From the NCBI GenBank assembly GCA_049324535.1, contig JBMOOG010000011.1, positions 59,542 to 123,541 on the forward strand: a stretch of DNA of 64,000 bases. The letters are read 5' to 3'. How positions within the stretch are numbered: position 1 is the first letter of the stretch; each line of letters starts with the position of its first letter. The DNA is from JBMOOG01 sp049324535. Lineage in GTDB: Bacteria > Pseudomonadota > Alphaproteobacteria > Rhodobacterales > Rhodobacteraceae. Of the stretch, positions 26,860 through 35,753 are shown in pieces. The notes under the pieces were generated by a model. The model worked only from the letters and a program-made list of their open reading frames with translations. It did not search any database and had not been told where the DNA came from. The position numbers and the translations under genes are program-made.

Positions 26860-27268
26860 CGTCGTCGGGATCGCCACCCTCGATGTCGCGGCGCACCCGT
26901 TCGTCCGCGAACATCCGCCGCGTTTCGTCCATGCGGTCGAAGGTCTCGTCGAGCGCGAAGCGCAGCTCGGGCGCGAACTTCAGCGTGAGCGCACCCGCCA
27001 CCAGATGGCGCAACTCGCCCCGGTTGCGGCGCAGCGCCGCCAGAGTCGCCTGCGGTTCCTGGCCGCCCAGCGGCATCACATAGGCGGTCGCGACCTTGAG
27101 GTCGGGCGAGGTCCGCACCTCGCCCACCGTGATCGGGATCCGGTTCAGGTCGGGATCGTGCACGTCGCCGCGCGCCAGCACGTCGGACAGCGTGCGGCGG
27201 ATCAGCTCGCCCACCCGAAGCTGGCGTTGCGACGGGCCGGGGCCCTGGGAAAACCGGTTGGTGGCCAT
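26846..27268 (-). CDS. rbfA: Ribosome-binding factor A
   Basis: A 140-residue KH-fold 30S maturation factor. It shows QRQLRVGELIRRTLSDVLARGD near the N terminus, TVGEVRTSPDLKVATAYV (~47-64) and LKFAPELRFALDETFDRMDE (~95-114), with an acidic tail (GGDPDDDARD). RbfA helps 16S 5'-end processing and cold adaptation. The start MATNRFSQGPGPS was chosen; an ATG six codons upstream is possible. It diverges from dapB over 94 bp. Confidence 0.95.
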   Translation of the reverse strand: MATNRFSQGPGPSQRQLRVGELIRRTLSDVLARGDVHDPDLNRIPITVGEVRTSPDLKVATAYVMPLGGQEPQATLAALRRNRGELRHLVAGALTLKFAPELRFALDETFDRMDETRRMFADERVRRDIEGGDPDDDARD

Positions 27269-27362
27269 GCGTCCGATGTAGGGCATGGGGGCGGGTGCCG
27301 CAAGCCGGCCTTTGCCAAGACCGCCGGGCCGGGCTACACGGGGGCGAGATCGGGAGAACGCC

Positions 27363-28178
27363 ATGACCACCACGCTCCAGCCGGGTATTGTCGTGACCGG
27401 CGCCTCCGGGCGCATGGGACGCATGCTTGTCGAAACCGTCGCCGCCTCGGACCGCGCCCGGCTGGTGGGGGCGGTCGAGCGCAAGGGCCATCCCTGGATC
27501 GGCCGCGACATCGGCGAGGCGATGGGCGGCGCGCCCCTGGGCGTCATCGTGACCGACGATCCGCTCGCGGCCTTCGCTCAGGCTCAGGCCGTGCTCGACT
27601 TCACCGCGCCCGAGGCGACGGTCGAATTCGCGGCGCTGGCCGCGCAGGCGCGCGCGGTCCATGTGATCGGCACCACGGGGCTCGGCCCCGAGCATCTGGC
27701 ACGGCTGCGCCCGGCCGCGCGCCATGCCGTCATCATCCGGGCGGGCAACATGAGCCTCGGCGTCAACCTGCTGGTCGGACTTGCCCGCAGGGTGGCCGCC
27801 GCGCTGGACGAGGACTGGGACATCGAGATCGTCGAGGCGCATCACCGCATGAAGGTGGACGCGCCCTCGGGCACGGCGCTGATGCTGGGCGAGGCCGCGG
27901 CCGCGGGGCGGGGCGTGGCCCTGCCGCAGGTGCGCGATGCGGCGCGCGAGGGCATGACCGGCGCCCGGACCCGCGGCCACATCGGGTTCTCGGCGATCCG
28001 CGGCGGCGACATCGTCGGCGAGCATGACGTGATCTTCGCGGGCGAGGGCGAGAGGATCGTGCTGCGCCATGTCGCCACCGACCGCGCGATCTTCGCGCGT
28101 GGCGCGCTCAGGGCCGCGCTCTGGGGTCAGGCGCAGAAACCCGGCGAATACGACATGGCGGACGTTCTGGGGCTCTGA
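27363..28178 (+). CDS. dapB: 4-hydroxy-tetrahydrodipicolinate reductase
   Basis: A 271-residue DapB of the lysine/meso-diaminopimelate pathway. It has the nucleotide-binding GASGRMGRM (13-21), the FTAPEA and GTTGL segments, and the active-site EAHHRMKVDAPSGTA (His160, His161, Lys164), followed by GHIGFSAIRGGDIVGEH. It reduces HTPA to tetrahydrodipicolinate with NAD(P)H. GGAGAACGCC lies before the ATG. A GC-palindrome repeat follows the stop. Confidence 0.96.
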   Translation: MTTTLQPGIVVTGASGRMGRMLVETVAASDRARLVGAVERKGHPWIGRDIGEAMGGAPLGVIVTDDPLAAFAQAQAVLDFTAPEATVEFAALAAQARAVHVIGTTGLGPEHLARLRPAARHAVIIRAGNMSLGVNLLVGLARRVAAALDEDWDIEIVEAHHRMKVDAPSGTALMLGEAAAAGRGVALPQVRDAAREGMTGARTRGHIGFSAIRGGDIVGEHDVIFAGEGERIVLRHVATDRAIFARGALRAALWGQAQKPGEYDMADVLGL

Positions 28179-28181
28179 CGT

Positions 28182-28225
28182 GGGGGGGGGGGGGGGGGCG
28201 CGGCCCCCGGACCCCCGGGGTATTT
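28182..28225. repeat. GC-palindrome intergenic repeat, copy B, with a 17-G run
   Basis: Seventeen consecutive Gs (28182-28198) are followed by CGCGGCCCCCGG and ACCCCCGGGGTATTT (28211-28225), the reverse-oriented repeat core. The G-run can pair with the GGCCCCC stretch around a CGC loop. It lies between the convergent dapB and DUF1674 genes, so it may act as a two-way terminator. The homopolymer length is likely to be unreliable. Confidence 0.6.
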
Positions 28226-28247
28226 GCGCGAAGGTGAAGCCGCGGGA

Positions 28248-28424
28248 TCAGAAATCGACCGCGAGGCCCTTCCTCTCCCAGTCGCCGTAGCGCACGGGTT
28301 CCGGGCCGTCGCGTCCGCCAAGCTCGGTCGGCCGCGTCTCGGGGCTGGCCTTGCGGCGGCGTTCCTCGGCCTCGGCGAGCGCGCGCAGCGCCTCGGGAGG
28401 GAGATCCTTGCGTGGAGCGGTCAT
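28248..28424 (-). CDS. DUF1674 small protein (succinate dehydrogenase assembly factor 4-like)
   Basis: A 58-residue protein. Translation gives MTAPRKDLPPEALRALAEAE, then ERRRKASPETRPTELGGRDG and PEPVRYGDWERKGLAVDF. The ending GPEPVRYGDWERKGLAVDF is the hallmark of DUF1674, whose eukaryotic members (SDHAF4) bind flavinylated SdhA during complex II assembly. A role in succinate dehydrogenase maturation is therefore likely but unproven in bacteria. AAGGAGAC precedes the ATG. It shares a 68-bp divergent region with rsmB and is easily missed by length cut-offs. Confidence 0.88.
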   Translation of the reverse strand: MTAPRKDLPPEALRALAEAEERRRKASPETRPTELGGRDGPEPVRYGDWERKGLAVDF

Positions 28425-28492
28425 CGCGGTCTCCTTGCCGGTGAGACGGGCATGATATAGGGGGCGGCGGGAAAGCGGAACAGGGGGTGCGC

Positions 28493-29785
28493 ATGGCGGA
28501 CGGGGATCGGGCCTTTGCCGCCCGGATGGCGGCGGCGGACCTCGTGGTCGGTGTGACCGGATCGGCCCTGCAACTGTCCGACCTGCTCCAGCGCCCCGGG
28601 TTCCTCGCGCTGGGCCCGGCCGATCGGGCCCGGGCCCAGCGGCTGGCCATGGCCACCTTGCGGCAGATCGGACCGGCGGATGCGATGCTCCGGCCGCATC
28701 TGCGGCGCGAGCCGCCGCCGCTGGTGCGCGCCGTCCTGCGCGTGGCGACGGTCGAGATGCTGTCCGGGGGTGCCCCGCCCCACGGCGTTGTCGGGGCCGC
28801 CGTCGCCGGGCTCAGGGCGCGGGGGCGCACCATCGAGGGATTTGCCGGTCTGGCCAACGCCGTCCTGCGCAAGGTGGCCGCGACCGATCCGGCCGTCTGG
28901 GCCGCGCTTGCGCCGCAGGAACTGCCCGGCTGGCTGCGCGGGCGGCTGATGTCGGCCTGGGGCAAGGCCACGGTGCAGGCGATCGAGCGGGCCCATGCGG
29001 CGGGCGCACCCATCGACCTCACGGCGCGCGATGGCGACGCCGGGCGGCTGGCGGCGGCGGTGGGCGGGGTGGCGCTGCCCACCGGAAGCGTCCGCCTGCC
29101 CGAGGGCGCGCAGGTGTCCGGCCTTCCGGGCTATGACGAGGGCGCCTTCTGGGTCCAGGACGCCGCCGCGGCGCTGGCGGCGCGCCTGCTGGCGGTGCGG
29201 CCGGGCGAGCGGGTGCTCGACCTCTGCGCGGCGCCCGGCGGCAAGAGCCTGCAGCTGGCGGCGGCGGGGGCCGCGGTCACGGCGCTGGACATATCGGAGG
29301 CGCGGCTCGCCCGGCTGCGCGAGAACCTCGCGCGCTGCCGGCTCGCGGCGGACATCGTGGTGGCCGACGCGCTGCACTGGCGGCCGCAGACGCTCTTTGA
29401 CGCAATCCTGCTCGACGCGCCCTGCTCGGCCACCGGCACGATCCGGCGTCATCCGGACCTGCCCTTCCTGCGCAGCCGCGACGATCTGCGCCCGCTGGTC
29501 GCCCTGCAATCCGATCTCATCGACCGGGCCGCGACCCTGCTCAAACCCGGAGGACGGCTCGTGGTCTGCACCTGCTCGCTTCTGCCCGAGGAGGGTGAGC
29601 GGCAGGTTTCCGCCGCCCTCGCGCGCCTGCCCGGACTGCGTCCGGATCCCGCGGCACGCGACCTGCCGGGCGTGGAAACCGGCTGGCACGCCGGCGAATC
29701 CGGACTGCGCACCCGTCCCGACCTCTGGCCCGACCGCGGCGGGATGGACGGCTTCCACATGGCCGCGCTGCGGCTCGGGGACTGA
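28493..29785 (+). CDS. rsmB: 16S rRNA (cytosine-967-C5)-methyltransferase
   Basis: A 430-residue RsmB/Fmu. An N-terminal NusB-like helical domain (~1-140) precedes the SAM-dependent domain with CAAPGGKSLQLAA (~245), DAPCSATGTIRRHPD (Cys311) and CTCSLLPEEGE (catalytic Cys361). It methylates C967 of 16S rRNA. The ATG (MADGDRAFA) has AGGGGG just upstream; a GTG two codons earlier is possible. It begins a long co-directional series running to rmuC. Confidence 0.93.
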   Translation: MADGDRAFAARMAAADLVVGVTGSALQLSDLLQRPGFLALGPADRARAQRLAMATLRQIGPADAMLRPHLRREPPPLVRAVLRVATVEMLSGGAPPHGVVGAAVAGLRARGRTIEGFAGLANAVLRKVAATDPAVWAALAPQELPGWLRGRLMSAWGKATVQAIERAHAAGAPIDLTARDGDAGRLAAAVGGVALPTGSVRLPEGAQVSGLPGYDEGAFWVQDAAAALAARLLAVRPGERVLDLCAAPGGKSLQLAAAGAAVTALDISEARLARLRENLARCRLAADIVVADALHWRPQTLFDAILLDAPCSATGTIRRHPDLPFLRSRDDLRPLVALQSDLIDRAATLLKPGGRLVVCTCSLLPEEGERQVSAALARLPGLRPDPAARDLPGVETGWHAGESGLRTRPDLWPDRGGMDGFHMAALRLGD

Positions 29786-29885
29786 GGCGTGGCGCGTGGC
29801 GTGACAGCGGCGGAGGGCGCCGGTATGGTGCGGGCGGGCAGATTCCCCCTAGAGACCGACGGCAAGTTCGCAGGGACCCGCAGGC

Positions 29886-31625
29886 GTGGCACGATCCGAC
29901 ACCCGTATCGAACGGCGCATCGGCCTCATGGACCGTGTGCACGCCCGCCTGAGCGGCCTTTCGGGCGGCGCGGCCGGCTTCGTCAGCCAGCCCGAGCCGC
30001 GCACCATCGGCAGCTTTGCGCGCGGCCGTCAGCTTCTGGCCGGCAACTTCCTGTTCGGCGGCTTTCTGATCGAGGGTCCGGGCCGGTCGCCCTGGGATCT
30101 TCCGACCCCCGATTCGCGCTTTCAGGAAGAGCTGCACGGCTTCGCCTGGCTGGATGACCTGGCCGCCGTCGGCGACGCCACCGCGCGAGCGCGGGCCCAG
30201 GACTGGACCTTCGACTGGATCGCCCGCTACGGACGCGGGCGTGGTCCGGGCTGGACCCCCGACCTGACCGGCCGGCGGCTGATACGCTGGATCAACCACG
30301 CCATCCTTCTGCTGAACGGGCGCGAGAGAGGCGAGGCCAGGGCCTATTTCCGGGCGCTGGGCCGGCAGACGCTGTTCCTGTCGCGCCGCTGGTCGACCGC
30401 CCGGCCGGGGCTGCCGCGGTTCGAGGCGCTGACCGGGCTGATCTATGCGGGGCTGGCGCTGACCGGCATGGAGGACCGCGTCGCGCCGGCGGCCCGCGCG
30501 CTGGCCCGCGAATGTGCAACCCAGATCGACGCCGAAGGCGGGATTCCGACCCGCAACCCCGAGGAGCTGCTCGAGGTCTTCACGCTCTTGACCTGGGCCG
30601 CGGCCGCCCTCACCGAATCCGGCCGCAACCCCCAGCGCGAGCATGTCGATGCCATGGCGCGGATCGCGCCCACGCTGCGGGCGCTGCGGCACGCCGACGG
30701 CGGGCTTGCGCGGTTCCACGGCGGCGGACGCGGTCAGGAAGGCCGGCTGGATCAGGCGCTCGCCAGTGCCGGCGGCAAGGCGGTGACGGCGCAGGGGCTT
30801 GCCATGGGTTTCGCGCGGCTGTCGGCCGGCCGCACCACGGTGATCCTCGATGCGGCGCGCCCCCCCGTCGGACCGGCCTCGGCCAATGCCCACGCCTCGA
30901 CCCTGGCCTTCGAGCTGACCTCGGGTCGGCGGCCGCTGATCGTGAGCGCCGGGTCGGGCGCGGGCTTCGGGCCCGAGTGGCACCGCGCGGGGCGCGCCAC
31001 GCCGATGCATTCGACGCTGGCCATCCGCGGCTTTTCCTCGTCACGGCTCGGCACCGACGGGGTCCTGACCGGGTCGCGCGAGCTGCTCTCCGACGGCCCC
31101 GACCAGGTCTGGGCGCAACTGGACCGCGGCGACGAGGGCCTGTCGCTGCTCTGCGGCCACAACGGCTACGCCGCGACCCACGGCATGACCCATGTGCGCC
31201 AGCTTCTGCTGTCGCCGGACGGGCGCACGCTGGCGGGCGAGGACACGCTGGGGGCGATGACCGTGGGCGACCGGCGGCGCTTCGAGATCATCATGGAGCG
31301 CACGCGTCATCAGGGAATCGCCTTTGGCATCCACTTCCATCTGCACCCCGAGGTGGACGCGGCGCTGGACCTCGGCGGCACGGCGGTGTCGATGGCGCTC
31401 AAGAGCGGCGAGATCTGGGTCTTCCGCCACGATGGCGTGGCCGAGCTGACGCTCGAGCCCTCGGTCTATCTCGAGGCGGGGCGGCTCAAGCCCCGTGCGA
31501 CGAAACAGGTGGTGCTGAGGGCCACGGTTCTTGACTATGCCTTCCAGATCGGCTGGACGCTGGCCAAGGCTCAGGATACGCCCGCCGCCATCCGGGACCT
31601 GCAACCGGATCCCGTCATCGACTGA
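29886..31625 (+). CDS. Heparinase II/III-family protein
   Basis: A 579-residue protein with a helical toroid N-terminal part (WTFDWIARYG, RLIRWINHAILLLNG, ~95-145) and a C-terminal beta-sandwich of the heparinase II/III family (AHASTLAFELTSGRRPLIVSAGSG, ~335-360; MHSTLAIRGFSSSR). Family members are polysaccharide lyases for uronate-containing chains. This single-copy alphaproteobacterial form sits between rsmB and purH and shows no obvious signal peptide, so its substrate and even catalytic activity are unclear. GTG is used as start, with GGGACCCGCAGGC before it; an ATG 14 codons in is an alternative. Confidence 0.82.
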   Translation: MARSDTRIERRIGLMDRVHARLSGLSGGAAGFVSQPEPRTIGSFARGRQLLAGNFLFGGFLIEGPGRSPWDLPTPDSRFQEELHGFAWLDDLAAVGDATARARAQDWTFDWIARYGRGRGPGWTPDLTGRRLIRWINHAILLLNGRERGEARAYFRALGRQTLFLSRRWSTARPGLPRFEALTGLIYAGLALTGMEDRVAPAARALARECATQIDAEGGIPTRNPEELLEVFTLLTWAAAALTESGRNPQREHVDAMARIAPTLRALRHADGGLARFHGGGRGQEGRLDQALASAGGKAVTAQGLAMGFARLSAGRTTVILDAARPPVGPASANAHASTLAFELTSGRRPLIVSAGSGAGFGPEWHRAGRATPMHSTLAIRGFSSSRLGTDGVLTGSRELLSDGPDQVWAQLDRGDEGLSLLCGHNGYAATHGMTHVRQLLLSPDGRTLAGEDTLGAMTVGDRRRFEIIMERTRHQGIAFGIHFHLHPEVDAALDLGGTAVSMALKSGEIWVFRHDGVAELTLEPSVYLEAGRLKPRATKQVVLRATVLDYAFQIGWTLAKAQDTPAAIRDLQPDPVID

Positions 31626-31639
31626 AAGGACCGCCACCC

Positions 31640-33253
31640 GTGACCGTCGCCGCCCCCGCCAACAACGCCGCCGACCTGCAACCGTTGCGCCGGGCGCTGG
31701 TGTCCGTCTCCGACAAGACCGGCCTTCTGGACCTCGCGCAGGCGCTGGCCGCGCGCGGGGTCGAACTCCTCTCGACCGGCGGCACCGCGGGCATGCTGCG
31801 GGACGCGGGGCTGGCGGTGCGCGACGTCGCCGACCTGACCGGCTTTCCCGAGATGATGGACGGCCGCGTCAAGACGCTGCACCCCAAGGTGCATGGCGGC
31901 CTTCTGGCGCTGCGCGACAACGCGGACCATGCGGCGGCGATGGCCGCGCACGGGATCGCGCCGATCGACCTGCTGATCGTGAACCTCTATCCGTTCGAGG
32001 AAACGGTGGCCTCCGGCGCCGACGAGGCGACCACGGTCGAGAACATCGACATCGGCGGACCCGCGATGATTCGCGCCGCGGCCAAGAACCACGCCTATGT
32101 GTCGGTGCTGACCGACCCGGCCGACTACGATGCGCTGATTGCCGAGCTGGACGGGCAGGGCGGCCGGACGCGACTGTCCTTCCGCCGGCAGCTCGCTCAG
32201 CGCGCCTTTGCCCGGACCGCCGCCTATGACGCGGCCGTCTCGACCTGGATGGCCGCCGCCATCGGCGAGACGGCACCCCGCCACCGCGCCTTTGCCGGAC
32301 GGCTTGCGCAGACCCTGCGCTACGGCGAGAACCCGCACCAGAGGGCCGCCTTCTACACCGACGGATCGGGGCGCCCCGGCGTCGCCACCGCCCGCCAGTG
32401 GCAGGGCAAGGAACTGTCCTACAACAACATCAACGACACCGACGCCGCCTTCGAACTGGTCGCCGAATTCGGAACCGACGCGCCCGCCTGCGCGATCATC
32501 AAGCACGCCAATCCCTGCGGCGTGGCCCGCGGCGCGACCCTGCTCGACGCCTACCGCCGCGCCTACGACTGCGACCGCACCTCGGCCTTCGGGGGCATCG
32601 TCGCGCTGAACCGTCCGCTGGACGCGGCCACCGCCGAGGAGATCGCCCAGATCTTCACCGAGGTGGTGATCGCCCCCGAGGCCGACGCGGCGGCGCGCGC
32701 GGTCTTTGCGGCGAAGAAGAACCTGCGGCTGCTGACCACCGGCGCCCTGCCCGATCCGCGGGCGCCCGGCCTTGCCTTCCGGCAGGTCGCGGGCGGTTTC
32801 CTGGTGCAGGACCGCGACAACGGCCATGTCGGGCGCGCCGACCTGACGGTGGTGACGAAGCGCGCGCCGACCGAGGCCGAGCTCGATGACCTGCTCTTTG
32901 CCTGGACCGTCGCCAAGCACGTGAAGTCGAACGCGATCGTCTACGCGAAAGACGGAGCAACCGTGGGCGTCGGCGCCGGCCAGATGAGCCGCGTCGATTC
33001 CACCCGCATCGCCGCCCGCAAGGCCGAGGACATGGCCGAGGCGCTGGGCCTGCCCCAGTCGCCCGCGAAAGGGTCCGTCGTGGCCTCGGACGCCTTCTTT
33101 CCCTTCCCGGACGGGCTTCTCGCCGCGGCCGAGGCGGGTGCGACGGCGGTGATCCAGCCCGGCGGCTCGATGCGCGACGCCGAGGTGATCGCGGCGGCCG
33201 ATGCCGCGGGCCTGGCCATGGTCTTCACCGGCATGCGCCATTTCCGGCACTGA
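31640..33253 (+). CDS. purH: Bifunctional AICAR formyltransferase/IMP cyclohydrolase
   Basis: A 537-residue enzyme for the last two steps of IMP synthesis. The N-terminal MGS-like cyclohydrolase domain (~15-150) has LVSVSDKTGLLDLA, STGGTAGMLRDAG and GRVKTLHPKVHGGLL. The transformylase domain has RYGENPHQRAAFY (~233), KHANPCGVARG (~290) and the late KSNAIVYAKDG and ASDAFFPFPDGL. The start is GTG with GAAAGGACC upstream. It lies 14 bp after the heparinase-like gene and 3 bp before lspA, so the group is probably co-transcribed. Confidence 0.97.
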   Translation: MTVAAPANNAADLQPLRRALVSVSDKTGLLDLAQALAARGVELLSTGGTAGMLRDAGLAVRDVADLTGFPEMMDGRVKTLHPKVHGGLLALRDNADHAAAMAAHGIAPIDLLIVNLYPFEETVASGADEATTVENIDIGGPAMIRAAAKNHAYVSVLTDPADYDALIAELDGQGGRTRLSFRRQLAQRAFARTAAYDAAVSTWMAAAIGETAPRHRAFAGRLAQTLRYGENPHQRAAFYTDGSGRPGVATARQWQGKELSYNNINDTDAAFELVAEFGTDAPACAIIKHANPCGVARGATLLDAYRRAYDCDRTSAFGGIVALNRPLDAATAEEIAQIFTEVVIAPEADAAARAVFAAKKNLRLLTTGALPDPRAPGLAFRQVAGGFLVQDRDNGHVGRADLTVVTKRAPTEAELDDLLFAWTVAKHVKSNAIVYAKDGATVGVGAGQMSRVDSTRIAARKAEDMAEALGLPQSPAKGSVVASDAFFPFPDGLLAAAEAGATAVIQPGGSMRDAEVIAAADAAGLAMVFTGMRHFRH

Positions 33254-33256
33254 TCG

Positions 33257-33727
33257 ATGCGGATCGCCACCTGGACCGCCCTGGCCGTCCTGGCCCTCGA
33301 TCAGGCTTCGAAATACCTGGTGGTGCAGGTCATGGACCTGGTGAACCGGGGCGAGATCCTGGTTCTGCCGCCCTACCTCGTCTTCCGCATGGCCTGGAAT
33401 CAGGGGATCAACTTCGGGCTTTTCGCCCACGGCTCGGACATCGCGCGCTGGGCCCTGATCGCGCTGGCGCTGGCGATTTCGGCCTGGGTCTGGGTCTGGG
33501 TCCGGCGCGAGCCGCATTCGCGCATCGTCCAGACATCGGCCGGTCTCCTGCTTGGCGGGGCGCTCGGCAATGTCATCGACCGCCTCGTCTACGGTGCGGT
33601 GGCCGACTTCCTGAACATGTCCCTGCCCGGAATCGAGAATCCGTTTTCCTTCAATGTCGCCGATGTGGCGATCTTCCTCGGCGCGGTCGGGCTCGTGCTG
33701 TTCACCGGCCGGGACAAGACCCCGTGA
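33257..33727 (+). CDS. lspA: Lipoprotein signal peptidase
   Basis: A 156-residue inner-membrane aspartyl peptidase with four helices. The catalytic aspartates are Asp108 (GNVIDRL) and Asp136 (FNVADVAI); the N-terminal DQASKYLVV and WNQGINFG segments are also conserved. It removes signal peptides from prolipoproteins after lipidation. It is followed closely by a lipoprotein gene (DUF3035), and several other predicted lipoproteins are encoded in the window. Confidence 0.96.
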   Translation: MRIATWTALAVLALDQASKYLVVQVMDLVNRGEILVLPPYLVFRMAWNQGINFGLFAHGSDIARWALIALALAISAWVWVWVRREPHSRIVQTSAGLLLGGALGNVIDRLVYGAVADFLNMSLPGIENPFSFNVADVAIFLGAVGLVLFTGRDKTP

Positions 33728-33780
33728 CGTCCGCGGGGACATGCGCTAAGACAGGCCGGAACATGGGGCGGGAGCATCAC

Positions 33781-34314
33781 ATGCGGGCATCGTCGGTCAT
33801 CCTTGGGGTCGTTCTTCTGGCGACCGTGGCCGGTTGCTCGGGCGACAAGGAACCGCGCCTGATGAACCTGCGCTCGACCACCCGGGCCCCGGACGAATTT
33901 GCCATCGTCCCCACCAAGCCGCTCGAACAGCCCACGTCCTACAGCGAGCTGCCGCCGCCCACTCCCGGCGGCGCGAACCGCACCGATCCGACCCCCGAGG
34001 CCGATGCCGTGGCCGCGCTGGGCGGCAATCCGAAGGCGCTCGCCCGCGGGGGCATTCCGGCGTCGGACGGCGGGCTTGTGTCCTACGCGGCGCGGTTCGG
34101 GACCAACCCCGCGATCCGCGAGACGCTGGCGGCCGAGGATCTGCAATGGCGCCGCGATCACAACGGCCGCATCCTGGAACGGCTGTTCTCGGTGAGCGTC
34201 TATTACCGCGCGTATCGCAACCAGTCGCTGGACCAGCATCTGGAACTGGAACGCTGGCGCAAGGTCGGCGTGCGCAACGTCGGCGCCCCGCCGGATCCCG
34301 AAGTCCAGTACTGA
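33781..34314 (+). CDS. DUF3035-family lipoprotein
   Basis: A 177-residue predicted lipoprotein with signal MRASSVILGVVLLATVAGCS (lipobox VAGC, Cys19). The rest is proline-rich and polar, with a conserved PDEFAIVPTKPLEQP stretch (~37-51), which is the DUF3035 signature. Function is unknown; genes of this type commonly lie between lspA and M16 peptidases in Rhodobacterales, as here. The ATG chosen is the one that gives the signal peptide; GGCGGGAGC is nearby. Confidence 0.83.
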   Translation: MRASSVILGVVLLATVAGCSGDKEPRLMNLRSTTRAPDEFAIVPTKPLEQPTSYSELPPPTPGGANRTDPTPEADAVAALGGNPKALARGGIPASDGGLVSYAARFGTNPAIRETLAAEDLQWRRDHNGRILERLFSVSVYYRAYRNQSLDQHLELERWRKVGVRNVGAPPDPEVQY

Positions 34315-34406
34315 CCGTCACTTCCCCGTCATCGGGATGCGCGCGGCCTTGCGGTACCGGGGCACAGCCGGCACCTTCCGTCCGGACTCTTTCTGACGGA
34401 GTGATC

Positions 34407-35753
34407 ATGCGCCGCGCATTTCTTGCCTTCGCTCTCGCTGCCATCGCAGGGCCCGCGCTGGCCGAGGACGTGACGACCTACAGGCTCGACAACGGTCTGG
34501 ACGTGGTGGTGATCGAGGACCATCGCGCCCCGGTCGTCGTCAACATGGTCTGGTACAACGCCGGCGCGGCGGACGAAAAGCGCGGCGTCTCGGGGGTGGC
34601 TCATTTCCTCGAACACCTGATGTTCAAGGGCACCAGGACCATGGCCCCGGGCGAGCTGTCGAAGGTCGTCGCCGCCAACGGCGGGTCCGACAACGCCTTC
34701 ACCTCGTGGGACTACACGGCCTATTACCAGCGGATCAGTGCCGACCGGCTGGGCCTTGTCATGAAGATGGAGGCCGACCGGATGCGCAACCTCCTGCTCT
34801 CGGACGACGACTGGAAGACCGAGCGCGAGGTCATCATCGAGGAACGCAACCAGCGCACCGACAGCGACCCCGGCGCCATCTTCGGCGAACAGCGCCGCGC
34901 GGCGCAGTTCCTCAACCATCCCTACGGAACCCCGGTGATCGGCTGGCGCCACGAGATGGAGCAGCTGACGCGGCAGGACGCGCTCGACTGGTATCAGCGC
35001 ATGTACGCGCCGAACAACGCCACCCTGATCGTGGCCGGAGACGTGAAGCCCGAAGAGGTCCGCGACCTTGCGCAGGCGTATTTCGGCCCGCTGGCGCCCA
35101 GTCCCGGCATCGTCGAGCGTGTCCGCCCGCAGGAGCCGCCGCAGCTCGCCGAGCGGCGCCTGTCGTTCAGCGATCCGCGTGTGGCCCAGCCGGTGCTGAC
35201 CCGCAGCTACCTCGCCCCCGAGCGGGACCCCGGCGACCAGAAGAAGGCGGCCGCTCTGACCATTCTCGCCGAGCTTCTGGGTGGCGACGGCCAGACCTCG
35301 GTCCTCGCGCGCGCGCTGCAGTTCGACAAGCCGGTGGCGCTGTACACCAGCGCCTATTACGACGGCACGTCCTACGACGACACCACCTTCAACCTTGCGG
35401 TGGTGCCGGCCGAGGGCGTGAGCCTGGCCGAGGTCGAGGCGGCGCTTGACGCCGTTTTGGCCGATTTCCTCGCGAACGGGCCTGACCCGGCCCAGTTCGC
35501 CCGCATCCAGACCCAGATCGAGGCGGCGCAGATCTATGGCAAGGACGATGTCGAGGGTCTCGCCCGGAAATACGGCGAGGGGCTGGCCTCGGGCCTGACG
35601 ATCCAGGACATCCAGGACTGGCCCGCCGTCCTGCAATCGGTCACACCCGCGGATGTCGTGGCGGCGGGGCGCGAGGTTCTGGACCGCAAGCGCGCCGTGA
35701 CCGGCTGGATGACCCGCACCGCAGAGGGTGAGACGACGGAGCTGATGCAATGA
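34407..35753 (+). CDS. M16-family zinc peptidase (catalytic member)
   Basis: A 448-residue periplasmic protein with signal peptide MRRAFLAFALAAIAGPALAE. The inverted zinc motif HxxEH is intact as His66-Phe-Leu-Glu-His70 (GVAHFLEHLMFKG); the third ligand is the Glu pair near 145-146 in VIIEERNQR. M16 peptidases degrade peptides inside a closed clamshell. The next gene, overlapping by 4 bp, encodes an M16 homologue without the motif, so the two probably form a heterodimer like the mitochondrial processing peptidase. The substrate is unknown. Confidence 0.92.
   Translation: MRRAFLAFALAAIAGPALAEDVTTYRLDNGLDVVVIEDHRAPVVVNMVWYNAGAADEKRGVSGVAHFLEHLMFKGTRTMAPGELSKVVAANGGSDNAFTSWDYTAYYQRISADRLGLVMKMEADRMRNLLLSDDDWKTEREVIIEERNQRTDSDPGAIFGEQRRAAQFLNHPYGTPVIGWRHEMEQLTRQDALDWYQRMYAPNNATLIVAGDVKPEEVRDLAQAYFGPLAPSPGIVERVRPQEPPQLAERRLSFSDPRVAQPVLTRSYLAPERDPGDQKKAAALTILAELLGGDGQTSVLARALQFDKPVALYTSAYYDGTSYDDTTFNLAVVPAEGVSLAEVEAALDAVLADFLANGPDPAQFARIQTQIEAAQIYGKDDVEGLARKYGEGLASGLTIQDIQDWPAVLQSVTPADVVAAGREVLDRKRAVTGWMTRTAEGETTELMQ

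Noticed and set aside
28182..28198. The G-run as a phase-variable switch
   Set aside because: It lies between two convergent gene ends, not in a coding region or promoter, so length change would not switch a gene.
31571..33742. A 723-codon minus-strand frame opposite purH and lspA
   Set aside because: Shadow of two well-supported genes; the predicted protein shows no recognisable fold.
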